From: Streptococcus suis
GTDB lineage: Bacteria; Bacillota; Bacilli; Lactobacillales; Streptococcaceae
Direction: 5' to 3'
Length of the DNA: 64,000 bases
Assembly (NCBI RefSeq): GCF_024509525.1
Contig: NZ_JAMWEM010000005.1
Coordinates: 62,001-126,000, forward strand
Shown: positions 36,526 to 44,918 of the stretch, one piece after another
Layout of the letters: each line of letters begins with the position of its first letter
Position numbering within the stretch: position 1 is the first letter of the stretch
The notes under the pieces: model-generated
Told to the model about the DNA's origin: nothing
What the model saw: the letters and a program-made list of their open reading frames with translations, nothing else
Database searches by the model: none
Translations under genes and position numbers: made by a program

Positions 36526-37608
36526 GTGAGCAAAGTTGAGGAAGAAAGTGAGAGTGTCGCTCCTCAAAGTAGTGAAACTGTGGATTCTATAGTTGAGGAA
36601 CAGCTAGAAACTCCAGGGCTCCCTACAGAATCTGAAGTAGTATCTACTTCAGTTGCGGAGGCAGAGCAGGCTTCCGAATCAGAAGCTATGGTTGCACCAT
36701 CAGCAAGTGAGCCAACACCAGTAGCTCCCGCACAAACGATTCCTGTTCCACAACCATTGTTTGAAAATGTAAAAACAAATCCGCAAGTGCAGGAGTGGAA
36801 GCAGAAAGGACGCTACTATTTTAAATGGGGCCTGCAATCCCTAAAAACTCCTACAGCAGATACGGAAAGCGGAAACTTGATTTATTCAATACTGACACTA
36901 GCTTTTGCATCTATTTTTATGTCGATGGCTATTGTGTTCTTTTTCAAGAATATCCTCTTGTCATTTGTAAATATAACAATAGGTGGTGAAAGTATTGAAT
37001 TTTCTCAACCCGAGTTTTACGATTGCATGGTAGATTCTATTAATAGTGGTTTCGGAGCATTCGCTGTCATAAAAGTTGCGTTGATATTGTTGGTCTTCTA
37101 TTTGATTTCAACTCTTATCCCAGCATTAGTCAATGGTTTAGCGCAAAATAAACTAGATGAAATAAAGGAACGGTTGGCTCATTCAAGTCGCTTTGCTCCC
37201 TTGCTTCTAATCGTAAACATCTTAGCTTTTTTAACAACTTTTTTGATGAAAAATTCGTTGGTAGTTTCTGAAGAGACACAATATGAACTTGCAGAACTTA
37301 TATACAATTCAATGGATAATCCTGCAAGTAGTTTAACCCAATTTTTAGAGATTGCTCAAAAGGTACCGGCACTAGAGTCTATTATGCAAGTAGGGACCTA
37401 CATTACTTTTTTAGCTATTCTTGGTTTTGTGGTTCTGCTCGTGGCTTTCATCAAAAATACTCGTATATCGCATAAGAAGATTGATGAATTCTATATTTCT
37501 GTTGGTTTAGTTTGTATCTTACTGGTTATTACTATAGCGACGAATAAATTCATTTATGGAAGTGTAATCAATGCTTTTGAAGATATCTATCACGCATTTT
37601 CTAATTAG
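36526..37608 (+). CDS. Membrane protein with acidic Ser/Glu-rich N-terminus; start codon uncertain
   Basis: About 360 residues. The first 80 are low-complexity and acidic, rich in Glu, Ser, Ala and Pro; about five membrane helices follow (LIYSILTLAFASIFMSMAIVFFF, VIKVALILLVFYLIS, LLIVNILAFLTTFL, YITFLAILGFVVLLVAF, GLVCILLVITIA). The layout resembles streptococcal DUF6574-type proteins. Oddity: AAAGGAG (36501) and ATG 36509 lead into MRQKK-stop in another frame, while the long frame has only GTG 36526, too far from that site. A single-base indel may have uncoupled the true start. Followed 9 nt later by a related gene. Function unknown. Confidence 0.6.
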   Translation: MSKVEEESESVAPQSSETVDSIVEEQLETPGLPTESEVVSTSVAEAEQASESEAMVAPSASEPTPVAPAQTIPVPQPLFENVKTNPQVQEWKQKGRYYFKWGLQSLKTPTADTESGNLIYSILTLAFASIFMSMAIVFFFKNILLSFVNITIGGESIEFSQPEFYDCMVDSINSGFGAFAVIKVALILLVFYLISTLIPALVNGLAQNKLDEIKERLAHSSRFAPLLLIVNILAFLTTFLMKNSLVVSEETQYELAELIYNSMDNPASSLTQFLEIAQKVPALESIMQVGTYITFLAILGFVVLLVAFIKNTRISHKKIDEFYISVGLVCILLVITIATNKFIYGSVINAFEDIYHAFSN

Positions 37609-37617
37609 GAGATAATA

Positions 37618-38562
37618 ATGGCAACAAAAGAAAAATGGGTATCATTATTCGAACAAGTAACCGGGCGCAAACCTAGTCCTGTGGAGTACATGCAAGGAAA
37701 AGAATGTGGTTTTGATCCAAAGCATATTAAACGAATTGCTGGACTCGGTACTGAAAAGAGCAGTGTACAAATCGATGAAGGAGGAGAAGGAGCGATTTCC
37801 GAAATTCTAACCACTGAATCAGTAGTAATCAACTCCGAATCAGTAATCAGTTCTGAATCATCAAGTATCTCAGCCGAAGTTGAAGCAGCTCCTACTCCTA
37901 CGATACCAGTTCTTGAAAAAGAGAATCCTGTATCTTCCAATCAAGGAGCTTCTGAGCAGCAGCCGTTTCCCTTACCCGTAAAAAAAGGTGGAACAAAAAA
38001 GAAGAAACTCCTAATTGCTAGTCTAATCGGACTAGTATTGGTAGTTGGTACAGGCTTGGCAGCAACTTATTACTATCTTGATTCGATTACAGGAATGGAT
38101 GTTGCTATTGAACAATTTTCAACAGCGATTGATAGTAATGATTATGACCAAGTTGCGAAACTACTTTCAACAGACAAGGACAAGTGGAATAAGTCTGAGG
38201 CTCGTGATTTTTTAAATTATCTCAAAGAGTCAGATATTGATATCGAAGAAGAATTAGAGAAAATCGAAGAGTCTGGAGGAAAAAATACTTACAATGATGA
38301 AAATGGGAATAAGTTATTTGGCTTAAAAGAAACCTCGCGACAATTCTTGTTTTTCCCTAAGTACCAAGTTGTCAGTTATCCAGTTGAAATTTCTGTTATC
38401 AGTGATATAAAGGATTTGATTGTTGAAACCTATGAAGAGTTTAATTCAAGCTATCTGAATAGTAATCCTGATAAGGTTTTTAAACGGACTAAGCAATACC
38501 ATCTGCGACCAACAAATGGGACTTATGTCATTTATGAATTGCATCAATTGTCATCAAATTAA
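37618..38562 (+). CDS. TcaA/YvbJ-like single-pass membrane protein
   Basis: 314 residues. N-terminal cytoplasmic segment KEKWVSLFEQVTGRKPSPVEYMQGKECGFDP, then an acidic Ser/Glu/Pro linker, a Lys-rich stretch (KKGGTKKKKL), one membrane helix (about 137-158) and an outside domain (DVAIEQFSTAIDSNDYDQVAKLLSTDK) like the repeated domains of TcaA/YvbJ proteins, which are tied to wall-antibiotic sensitivity. No zinc ribbon is present at the N-terminus. Nine nt separate it from the next gene on each side, so all three genes form an operon. The biochemical role is unknown; an envelope role is inferred from topology and the peptidase next door. Confidence 0.7.
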   Translation: MATKEKWVSLFEQVTGRKPSPVEYMQGKECGFDPKHIKRIAGLGTEKSSVQIDEGGEGAISEILTTESVVINSESVISSESSSISAEVEAAPTPTIPVLEKENPVSSNQGASEQQPFPLPVKKGGTKKKKLLIASLIGLVLVVGTGLAATYYYLDSITGMDVAIEQFSTAIDSNDYDQVAKLLSTDKDKWNKSEARDFLNYLKESDIDIEEELEKIEESGGKNTYNDENGNKLFGLKETSRQFLFFPKYQVVSYPVEISVISDIKDLIVETYEEFNSSYLNSNPDKVFKRTKQYHLRPTNGTYVIYELHQLSSN

Positions 38563-38571
38563 GGGGATAAA

Positions 38572-39318
38572 ATGATAATACGTTATTTACTTTTTCCTCT
38601 TATGTTTTTCATACTAATTGCATGTGGTAAGACAGAAGAAGTGACACCTGTTTCGACAACCACCGCTATTACTCAGCCGACTATCCAACAAACCACCATG
38701 GAAGAGTCAAGTAGCAATACCCAGACTCAAACCTCTACGGATTCTAGTCAGACGACGGCAAGTACAAGTGATCAGGCAACCTATAATGGCTCTTACTATT
38801 CTGTTCAAGGTAAGTATGGTGAGATTATTATTGTTAATAAAAAGCATCCTTTGTCAAGTACGTATGCGCCAGGAGAAAATGCGACCGCTCAGTCCTCCTT
38901 TCTAAAACTTATTGCAGACATGCAGGCGCAGGGATTTGCTGTTTCTTATAACTACAGTGGATATCGTTCTTACGAAACACAAACTGACCTCTATCAAAGC
39001 TATGTTAACCGTGATGGTCAAGCTAATGCTAATCGTTATTCAGCAAGAGCAGGTTACAGCGAGCACCAAACAGGATTAGCTTTTGATGTAATGGACAATA
39101 GTGGTTCTTTGCTGACAGAACCAGCAGCCTGCCAGTGGTTGGCAGAACACGCCCATCAATACGGCTTTGTTGTCCGCTATCTTCCTGAAAAAGAGGCTGT
39201 TACAGGTTACATGGCAGAAAGCTGGCATGTCCGATATATTGGTCAAGAAGCGACGGAGATTTATCATTCTGGCTTAACGCTGGAAGAATACTACGGAGTT
39301 ACTGGCGGAGACTACTGA
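38572..39318 (+). CDS. VanY/LdcB-like carboxypeptidase lipoprotein
   Basis: 248 residues. Lipobox LIACG (lipidated Cys about 18), a Thr/Ser-rich linker, then a peptidase M15B domain: SGYRSYETQTDLYQSYV, the zinc motif SARAGYSEHQTGLAFDVMD (His and Asp ligands) and AESWHVRYIG (catalytic Glu, third His). The family trims the terminal D-amino acid from stem peptides (D,D- or L,D-carboxypeptidase; pneumococcal DacB/LdcB has this fold). It acts on the outer membrane face. Last gene of the three-gene operon; no clear terminator hairpin seen. Confidence 0.88.
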   Translation: MIIRYLLFPLMFFILIACGKTEEVTPVSTTTAITQPTIQQTTMEESSSNTQTQTSTDSSQTTASTSDQATYNGSYYSVQGKYGEIIIVNKKHPLSSTYAPGENATAQSSFLKLIADMQAQGFAVSYNYSGYRSYETQTDLYQSYVNRDGQANANRYSARAGYSEHQTGLAFDVMDNSGSLLTEPAACQWLAEHAHQYGFVVRYLPEKEAVTGYMAESWHVRYIGQEATEIYHSGLTLEEYYGVTGGDY

Positions 39319-39406
39319 TAGTAAATTTTATTGCTAACAAGTCGAAAAATTTGTCCGTATAACTAACTCGTGATATAATAAACCATCATCATTTTGGAGG
39401 TCCATC

Positions 39407-39856
39407 ATGCTTAAAGCAATGGAAGTATACTTAGTTACTAATGGTAATGGCTTAGAGGCCATCGAGTTTTATAAAAATGCTCTTGGAGCGACAGTTGAGC
39501 AAGTAAATTTATTTAAAGATTTCCTGCCAGACTGCCCTGCTGAATTGGAAAGCTACGTGATGAATGCCCAGTTCCGTTTGTCAAACGGTCAACGTTTCAT
39601 GTTGTCAGACAACAACCCAGAAATGCCTTATACAGTAGGGGACAATATCACAGTTGCCTTGATTACAGATGATGCAGAAACTGCAAAAGAATATTACAAT
39701 AAATTATCTGTTGACGCAAAGGCTATTAACATGGAACTTCAAGCCGTGCCATGGTCACCTGCTTATGGAAATGTAACAGACAAATTTGGAATTTCATGGC
39801 AAGTCAACGCAGAAGTAGCAGGCTATGGTCAAGAATACTACGCAGAACAAGACTAA
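39407..39856 (+). CDS. VOC-family (PhnB/glyoxalase-like) protein
   Basis: 149 residues, one glyoxalase/VOC fold of the PhnB type: [24 protein letters not shown] at the start, [38 protein letters not shown], and [19 protein letters not shown] at the end. The function of this branch is unknown. TATAAT (39374-39379) and GGAGG precede the ATG. Monocistronic with a terminator. Confidence 0.85.
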   Translation: MLKAMEVYLVTNGNGLEAIEFYKNALGATVEQVNLFKDFLPDCPAELESYVMNAQFRLSNGQRFMLSDNNPEMPYTVGDNITVALITDDAETAKEYYNKLSVDAKAINMELQAVPWSPAYGNVTDKFGISWQVNAEVAGYGQEYYAEQD

Positions 39857-39863
39857 GAAAGAT

Positions 39864-39894
39864 GAGTTGGGACAAACCTCCCAGCTCGTTTTTT
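39864..39894 (+). terminator. Terminator of the VOC gene
   Basis: GAGTTGGGA (39864-39872) pairs with TCCCAGCTC (39879-39887), followed by GTTTTTT. Confidence 0.8.
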
Positions 39895-39902
39895 GCTATA
39901 AT
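39894..39902 (+). promoter_or_regulatory. Leaderless promoter of uvrC
   Basis: Extended -10 TGCTATAAT directly behind the VOC terminator. Six bases separate it from ATG 39909, so the expected start point is the A of the start codon; no ribosome site precedes the ATG. Confidence 0.6.
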
Positions 39903-39908
39903 AGACCT

Positions 39909-41693
39909 ATGAACGATTTAATCAAGCACAAGTTGGAGTTGCTGCCGGACAGTCCGGGGTGTTATCTCCATAAAAATAAGTATGGAAAGATTATCTATGT
40001 GGGCAAGGCCAAAAACCTGCGCAATCGGGTGCGGTCTTATTTTCGTGGTGCCCATGATACCAAGACAGAGGCCTTAGTGTCTGAAATTGCCGATTTTGAA
40101 TTCATCGTAACGGATTCTAATATCGAGGCGCTCTTGTTGGAAATCAATCTGATTCAGGAAAACAAGCCTCGCTATAACATCATGCTCAAGGATGACAAGT
40201 CCTATCCCTTTATCAAGATTACCAAAGAACGCCACCCACGACTGCTCATCACACGTCAGATTAAGAAGGATGGTGGTCAGTATTTTGGACCCTATCCAGA
40301 TGTGGGTGCGGCTAACCAGACCCTCAAACTGCTGGAACGCCTCTATCCTTTCCGCAAGTGTAAATTGCCTGAGAACAAGTATTGTCTTTATTATCATTTG
40401 GGGCAATGTCTGGCTCACGGGGAAAACCTGCCCAGCCTGTCTGACTATGACAAGATGGCCAAGGAAGTTGCCCAGTTCTTGACAGGTCATGATGATAAGA
40501 TTGTCAAGGAAGTGCAGGAAAAGATGAAAGCAGCAGCTGGCAATCTGGAATTTGAAAAAGCTGCGGAATACCGAGATGTCCTGCAATCCATTTCCACCCT
40601 GCGGACCAAGCAACGTGTGATGGCTCATGACTTGCAGAATCGGGATGTCTTTGGTTACTACGTGGATAAGGGATGGATGTGTGTGCAGGTTTTCTTTGTT
40701 CGGCAGGGGAAACTGATTGAGCGGAATGTCAATCTTTTTCCATACTATAATGATGCGGACGAAGATTTTTTGACCTACATCGGTCAGTTTTACAGGGACC
40801 AGCAACATTTGATTCCCTCAGAGGTCTTGATACCGCAGGATATTGACCAAGAAGCTGTAGAAGCTCTGGTAGATACAAAGGTCATCAAGCCTCAGCGTGG
40901 TGAGAAGAAGCAACTCATCAATTTGGCGACCAAGAATGCGCGTGTTAGTCTGGAGCAGAAGTTTAATCTTTTGGAGAAAAATCTGGAGAAGACCTACGGT
41001 GCGGTGGAGAATATCGGTCAGCTTTTGGGGATTCCGACGCCTGTGCGGATTGAGGCCTTTGACAACTCTAACATTATGGGGACCAGTCCAGTGTCGGCTA
41101 TGGTGGTCTTTGAAAATGGGGTTCCCAATAAAAAGGAATACCGTAAGTACAAGATTAAGACGGTGGAGGGGCCAGATGATTACGCTTCTATGCGTGAAGT
41201 GCTGCAACGCCGTTATAGTCGGGTCTTGCGAGATGGTTTGACACCGCCTGATTTGATTATTATCGATGGTGGTCAGGGGCAGGTCAATGTCGCCAAGCAG
41301 GTCATCGAGCAGGAGTTGGGTATGTCCATTCCCATTGCAGGTTTGCAGAAGAATGACAAGCACCAGACCCACGAGTTGCTCTTTGGCAATCCGTTGGAAG
41401 TAGTTGAGTTGCCTCGTAATTCACAGGAATTTTTCCTCCTTCATCGGATTCAAGATGAGGTTCACCGCTTTGCTATTGAGTTTCATCGTCAGGTTCGGTC
41501 AAAAAATTCCTTCTCATCCAAATTGGACGGCATAGAAGGCTTGGGACCAAAACGCAAACAGGCTTTGATGAAGCATTTCAAGTCTATTGGCAATATCCAG
41601 TCAGCAAGTTTGCAGGAAATTGCAGAAGCTGGTGTGCCGTATAAGGTGGCGGAGAAGGTCAAGGAAACCCTAGGTGAGAAAGAAGATAATTGA
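39909..41693 (+). CDS. uvrC: Excinuclease ABC subunit C
   Basis: Makes both incisions in nucleotide-excision repair with UvrAB. 594 residues: GIY-YIG nuclease ([25 protein letters not shown], 16-40), UVR motif ([15 protein letters not shown]), C-terminal RNase H-like nuclease ([23 protein letters not shown]) and HhH pair ([19 protein letters not shown]). The conserved start [20 protein letters not shown] is ATG 39909; an in-frame extension upstream runs through the VOC terminator and is rejected. Confidence 0.95.
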   Translation: MNDLIKHKLELLPDSPGCYLHKNKYGKIIYVGKAKNLRNRVRSYFRGAHDTKTEALVSEIADFEFIVTDSNIEALLLEINLIQENKPRYNIMLKDDKSYPFIKITKERHPRLLITRQIKKDGGQYFGPYPDVGAANQTLKLLERLYPFRKCKLPENKYCLYYHLGQCLAHGENLPSLSDYDKMAKEVAQFLTGHDDKIVKEVQEKMKAAAGNLEFEKAAEYRDVLQSISTLRTKQRVMAHDLQNRDVFGYYVDKGWMCVQVFFVRQGKLIERNVNLFPYYNDADEDFLTYIGQFYRDQQHLIPSEVLIPQDIDQEAVEALVDTKVIKPQRGEKKQLINLATKNARVSLEQKFNLLEKNLEKTYGAVENIGQLLGIPTPVRIEAFDNSNIMGTSPVSAMVVFENGVPNKKEYRKYKIKTVEGPDDYASMREVLQRRYSRVLRDGLTPPDLIIIDGGQGQVNVAKQVIEQELGMSIPIAGLQKNDKHQTHELLFGNPLEVVELPRNSQEFFLLHRIQDEVHRFAIEFHRQVRSKNSFSSKLDGIEGLGPKRKQALMKHFKSIGNIQSASLQEIAEAGVPYKVAEKVKETLGEKEDN

Positions 41694-41746
41694 ATAAAGC
41701 CCTGAAATATGGTAGAATGAGGCATAGACAAGAAAAGGAGAATAAA

Positions 41747-41872
41747 ATGGCTTTTGGAGAAGAACACCACAAGAAAACACGATTTGAAAAAATTACATTG
41801 GTGATTGTTGTTCTTATGGTTTTAGCTACAATTGCGGGCTTGGTATTACCTGCAATTAGTGCTATTATGTAA
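41747..41872 (+). CDS. DUF4044 small membrane protein
   Basis: 41 residues: a charged N-terminus MAFGEEHHKKTRFEK then one membrane helix (TLVIVVLMVLATIAGLVLPAISAI). This is the DUF4044 pattern found just ahead of obg in streptococci. AAAAGGAG lies 6 nt before the ATG, and TAGAAT with TGG (41713-41718) is a likely promoter. Ends in its own terminator. Function unknown. Confidence 0.8.
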   Translation: MAFGEEHHKKTRFEKITLVIVVLMVLATIAGLVLPAISAIM

Positions 41873-41896
41873 AAAAACGCTAGTCAAGCGTTTTTT
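41871..41896 (+). terminator. Terminator between the DUF4044 gene and obg
   Basis: AAAAAACGCT (41871-41880) with AGCGTTTTTTT (41886-41896). It starts within the stop codon of the small gene. Confidence 0.85.
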
Positions 41897-41918
41897 TCTA
41901 GGAAAGAATAGGTAAATT

Positions 41919-43232
41919 ATGAGTATGTTTTTAGATACTGCCAAGATTAAGGTCAAGGCAGGAAAAGGGGGCGACGGTATGGTGGCCTTCCGTCGTGAAA
42001 AGTATGTCCCAAACGGAGGTCCTTGGGGTGGTGACGGTGGTCGCGGAGGCAACGTTGTCTTTGTTGTTGACGAAGGCTTGCGAACCCTTATGGATTTCCG
42101 TTACAATCGCCGTTTTAAGGCCGATGATGGCGAAAAAGGGATGACCAAGGGTATGCACGGTCGTGGTGCTGATGATTTGATTGTCCGTGTTCCACAGGGA
42201 ACAACAGTGCGTGATGCAGATACAGGAAAGGTCATTACCGACTTGGTTGAAAATGGTCAAGAATTTATCATTGCTCACGGCGGTCGTGGAGGTCGCGGCA
42301 ATATCCGCTTTGCAACACCCAAAAATCCTGCACCAGAGATTTCGGAAAATGGGGAGCCAGGTGAGGAACGCAATCTGGAGTTGGAATTAAAAGTGCTAGC
42401 AGACGTAGGTTTGGTCGGTTTTCCTTCTGTTGGAAAATCAACCCTGCTCAGCGTGATTACTGCTGCCAAGCCAAAAATCGGTGCCTATCACTTCACCACC
42501 ATCGTTCCAAACTTAGGTATGGTCCGAACCAAATCTGGCGATTCATTTGCTGTGGCAGACTTACCAGGTTTGATTGAGGGTGCTAGTCAAGGTGTTGGAT
42601 TGGGAACGCAATTCCTTCGTCACATCGAGCGGACACGGGTTATCTTGCACGTTTTGGATATGTCTGCCAGCGAGGGTCGCGATCCTTATGAGGACTATGT
42701 AGCTATCAACAACGAATTGGAAACCTACAATCTTCGCCTCATGGAACGCCCGCAGATTATCGTTGCCAATAAAATGGATATGCCTGAAGCGGCAGAAAAT
42801 CTGGAAGAGTTCAAGAAGAAATTGGCAGTCAACTACGACGAGTTTGACGAATTGCCGCAAATTTTCCCGATTTCTGGTATTGCTCATCAAGGTTTGGAAA
42901 ATCTTTTGGAGGCCACAGCGGAGTTGCTTGAGAAAACTCCAGAATTCTTGCTTTATGACGAATCAGATTTCCAAGAAGAAGAGGCTTACTATGGCTTTAA
43001 TCCAGATGAGCCAGAATTTGACATCAGTCGTGCAGACGATGCAAGTTGGGTTCTATCTGGTGATAAACTAGAAAAACTCTTCACTATGACTAACTTTGAT
43101 CGTGACGAATCTGTTATGAAATTTGCTCGCCAGTTGCGTGGAATGGGAGTTGACGAAGCCCTCCGTGCCCGCGGAGCCAAAGATGGCGATACCGTCCGCA
43201 TCGGCAAGTTCGAATTTGAGTTTGTGGATTAA
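41919..43232 (+). CDS. obg: GTPase Obg/CgtA
   Basis: Essential ribosome-associated GTPase in 50S assembly and stress signalling. 437 residues: glycine-rich Obg fold ([32 protein letters not shown]), G1 [10 protein letters not shown]3 [18 protein letters not shown] as G4, and a C-terminal OCT domain (about 360-435) ending [10 protein letters not shown]. The ribosome site before the ATG is weak (AATAGG). Confidence 0.95.
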   Translation: MSMFLDTAKIKVKAGKGGDGMVAFRREKYVPNGGPWGGDGGRGGNVVFVVDEGLRTLMDFRYNRRFKADDGEKGMTKGMHGRGADDLIVRVPQGTTVRDADTGKVITDLVENGQEFIIAHGGRGGRGNIRFATPKNPAPEISENGEPGEERNLELELKVLADVGLVGFPSVGKSTLLSVITAAKPKIGAYHFTTIVPNLGMVRTKSGDSFAVADLPGLIEGASQGVGLGTQFLRHIERTRVILHVLDMSASEGRDPYEDYVAINNELETYNLRLMERPQIIVANKMDMPEAAENLEEFKKKLAVNYDEFDELPQIFPISGIAHQGLENLLEATAELLEKTPEFLLYDESDFQEEEAYYGFNPDEPEFDISRADDASWVLSGDKLEKLFTMTNFDRDESVMKFARQLRGMGVDEALRARGAKDGDTVRIGKFEFEFVD

Positions 43233-43308
43233 CGTTGGAACTACCTCTAAGTCCTAAAGGACTTGATGTAGTACGGTAGCCGCTATTGGCGGTCTACCTA
43301 CCAACCTT

Positions 43309-43355
43309 ACTGATTTCGTTCAGGCAGTAATATCAACTGCCTGAACGAAATTAGT
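43309..43355. repeat. Long 20-bp stem hairpin in the obg intergenic region
   Basis: ACTGATTTCGTTCAGGCAGT (43309-43328) faces ACTGCCTGAACGAAATTAGT (43336-43355) across a 7-nt loop; 19 of 20 pairs match. Smaller hairpins precede it (AAGTCCT/AGGACTT; GTAGCCGC/GGCGGTCTAC). There is no T-run, so it is not a simple terminator. Confidence 0.75.
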
Positions 43356-43385
43356 AACTTGTCTGATAAGTTAGTTTAGAGTGAA

Positions 43386-43470
43386 CTAAGAAACTCGAGA
43401 GTATGGTAGTCTGGGGATAGACTGTATCAGCTGGTCGCCTTGAACTTGTGCGAGTAAAAAATAAGTAATA
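43386..43470. repeat. Intergenic repeat (copy B)
   Basis: Contains AGAAACTCGAGAG, AGTCTGGGGATAGACTGT and ATCAGCTGGTCGCC, matching words of the block after dapA in the same order but more degenerate. The rest of 43233-43490 is non-coding. Confidence 0.5.
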
Positions 43471-43490
43471 ATGGAAATTTGGAGGTGTTT

Positions 43491-43658
43491 ATGGGTGATA
43501 AACCGATATCCTTCAAGGATAAGGATGGAAATTTTGTTTCCGCAGCAGATGTTTGGAATGCTGAAAAGTTAGAAGAATTGTTCAACAAGCTCAATCCCAA
43601 TCGAAAATTGCGGTTGGAGCGTGAGCGGTTAGCAAATAAAAAAGAAAACAGTCATTAA
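43491..43658 (+). CDS. Small conserved hypothetical protein
   Basis: 55 residues: MGDKPISFKDKDGNFVSAADVWNAEKLEELFNKLNPNRKLRLERERLANKK. Highly charged, no membrane segment, helical C-terminus. GGAGG lies 6 nt before the ATG and a terminator follows, so it looks like a real gene. I recall similar small proteins in streptococci but know no function. Confidence 0.75.
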   Translation: MGDKPISFKDKDGNFVSAADVWNAEKLEELFNKLNPNRKLRLERERLANKKENSH

Positions 43659-43728
43659 AGTTTCTTTTGGCTAAGTTGGATTGTGTGAACACGAAAGCGG
43701 TACTAGTGTAGATAAGTGGTAAGATGAC

Positions 43729-43759
43729 AAGGAGATTCAGAACTTGAATCTCCTTCTTT
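43729..43759 (+). terminator. Terminator ahead of the YkgJ gene
   Basis: AAGGAGATTCA (43729-43739) pairs perfectly with TGAATCTCCTT (43745-43755), then CTTT. The T-run is short. Confidence 0.6.
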
Positions 43760-43777
43760 ATGGTCAGGAGTAAATAT

Positions 43778-44275
43778 ATGAGTCAGGAAATTGATTTAGA
43801 AAAATATCATCAGCTTGCTCTCCAGAAGCAAGGAGAGCATCGAAAATTTTTGATTAATTTAAAAAAGAAACCACCTAAGAATTTGGATAAAGTAGTACAA
43901 GAAGTCCATGGTGAAGTTTTTGAAGAAATTGATTGTACAGCTTGTGCGAATTGTTGTAAAACGCTTGGGCCTCTATTTACTGAAGCAGATATTACACGCA
44001 TTGCAAAGTATTTCAAAATGAGATTGCCTGTTTTTGAAGAGATGTATCTCCGAGTTGATGAAGATAAAGATAAGGTATTCAAATCGATGCCTTGTCCCTT
44101 TCTAGGTGGAGATAACCTTTGTTCTATCTATGATGTACGCCCCAAGGCTTGTCGGGAATTCCCTCATACAGATCGTAAGAAAATTTATCAAATTAACCAT
44201 CTAACCTTAAAAAATACTCTAACTTGTCCGGCTGCCTACCTATTCGTTGAAAAATTAAAGGATCGGCTGTCGTAG
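43778..44275 (+). CDS. YkgJ-family cysteine-cluster protein
   Basis: 165 residues with the zinc/iron-chelating cysteine pattern of the family: CTACANCCKTLGP (four Cys), CPFLGGDNLCSIYDVRPKACREFP, and a last Cys in LTCPAAYL. A helical charged N-terminus precedes it. Start taken as ATG 43778 (CAGGAG 9 nt upstream); ATG 43760 in frame is possible. Family function unknown; a role in metal or Fe-S handling is proposed from the Cys content only. Confidence 0.82.
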   Translation: MSQEIDLEKYHQLALQKQGEHRKFLINLKKKPPKNLDKVVQEVHGEVFEEIDCTACANCCKTLGPLFTEADITRIAKYFKMRLPVFEEMYLRVDEDKDKVFKSMPCPFLGGDNLCSIYDVRPKACREFPHTDRKKIYQINHLTLKNTLTCPAAYLFVEKLKDRLS

Positions 44276-44306
44276 AAGCAAGGGATTTCAGCTCATTCGG
44301 CTAAAA

Positions 44307-44320
44307 ATATTGTACAATAT
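44307..44320. promoter_or_regulatory. Perfect 14-bp palindrome ATATTGTACAATAT
   Basis: Self-complementary 14-mer in the 640-nt gap between the YkgJ gene and truB, of the kind bound by dimeric repressors. The following 130 nt (44321-44449) show TTGGC...GCCAA pairing at a distance but no convincing gene. Confidence 0.4.
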
Positions 44321-44449
44321 GATATCATTGGCATGCTGCTGATGTAGGTCAAGCTCTTAACGTGTCAGGACGCCAATCTAAAGCACATTAGGGGTTTTTG
44401 TATCTCTAGGTGGTAAGTATGTCAAAGTCGTGTGACTATGACAAACATG

Positions 44450-44668
44450 TTATAAAAAACTTATTATTTTTTTCGATACGTTCCTGCAAGTCTTGTAAAT
44501 CCTCAAACTTGGCATGTTTTTCAGCTCTATTTTGGTGTTAGCGCTTGCGGTTAGTCGCTTGATGCTATCTATTAGAGTAGCTATAGCTTTAATTAACTCG
44601 GCTATGTTAGTTAATAGGGTAGCAACAGCTCCCAACATGACAATAATAGTAGGTATATTCATGTTCAT
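44450..44668 (-). CDS. Small hydrophobic peptide, toxin-like
   Basis: A 72-codon frame: a very hydrophobic/amphipathic first half (NIPTIIVMLGAVATLLTNIAELIKAIATLIDSIKRL) and a basic tail (KNMPSLRIYKTCRNVSKK). AAAGGAA precedes a tandem start ATGAACATG. The leader contains two strong hairpins just before the ribosome site. Small size, hydrophobicity, basic tail and an occluded leader are what type I toxins look like, but I recognise no family (Fst/Ldr, TxpA). It could instead be an orphan membrane peptide. Confidence 0.5.
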   Translation of the reverse strand: MNMNIPTIIVMLGAVATLLTNIAELIKAIATLIDSIKRLTASANTKIELKNMPSLRIYKTCRNVSKKIISFL

Positions 44669-44682
44669 GGATTCCTTTCTAA

Positions 44683-44709
44683 TCAACAAGCCGAATCGTT
44701 CGTTGTTGA
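44683..44709 (-). promoter_or_regulatory. Hairpin directly upstream of the small-peptide ribosome site
   Basis: TCAACAA (44683-44689) and TTGTTGA (44703-44709) with inner CGAA/TTCG. It ends about 8 nt from the AAAGGAA of the minus-strand peptide gene and could modulate its translation. Confidence 0.5.
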
Positions 44710-44715
44710 TGGTTT

Positions 44716-44755
44716 ATGCCTATCATGGTCACGTTACTATGATAGGCATTTTTAT
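44716..44755 (+). terminator. Strong hairpin with + strand T-run
   Basis: ATGCCTATCAT (44716-44726) pairs perfectly with ATGATAGGCAT (44739-44749), followed by TTTTAT on the + strand. No + strand gene is visible upstream of it, so it could end an antisense or small RNA opposite the peptide gene, or be part of the minus-strand leader. Confidence 0.55.
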
Positions 44756-44883
44756 AAAAAATTTTTAAATTATCTCCTCCATAGCTGTCGAGTGAGTTTT
44801 AACTACCCTATGACTGTTTGAATTGCTTACTGCTGTATTCAGTATGGCTAGAAATGTTGATTTGGTAGGTTTTTACGTAGAAC

Positions 44884-44912
44884 TTGATAAAACAATGGTA
44901 CTACGATATAAT
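44884..44912 (+). promoter_or_regulatory. Leaderless promoter of truB-ribF
   Basis: TTGATA (44884-44889), 17-bp spacer, TATAAT (44907-44912). Six bases later comes ATG 44919, so transcription should begin at the start codon. No ribosome site is present. Confidence 0.7.
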
Positions 44913-44918
44913 ATTTTC

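Noticed and set aside
36509..36526. MRQKK as a real leader peptide
   Set aside because: Only five codons with no regulatory features; more likely a shifted start of the downstream gene.
39825..39908. Upstream extension of uvrC
   Set aside because: It would encode the VOC terminator and the -10 box; the conserved UvrC start is ATG 39909.
40074..40808. 244-codon minus-strand frame inside uvrC
   Set aside because: Mirror of uvrC codons, no ribosome site or family features.
44514..44768. Plus-strand 84-codon frame opposite the small peptide
   Set aside because: No ribosome site, and it would read through the strong hairpin; the minus-strand frame has better signals.
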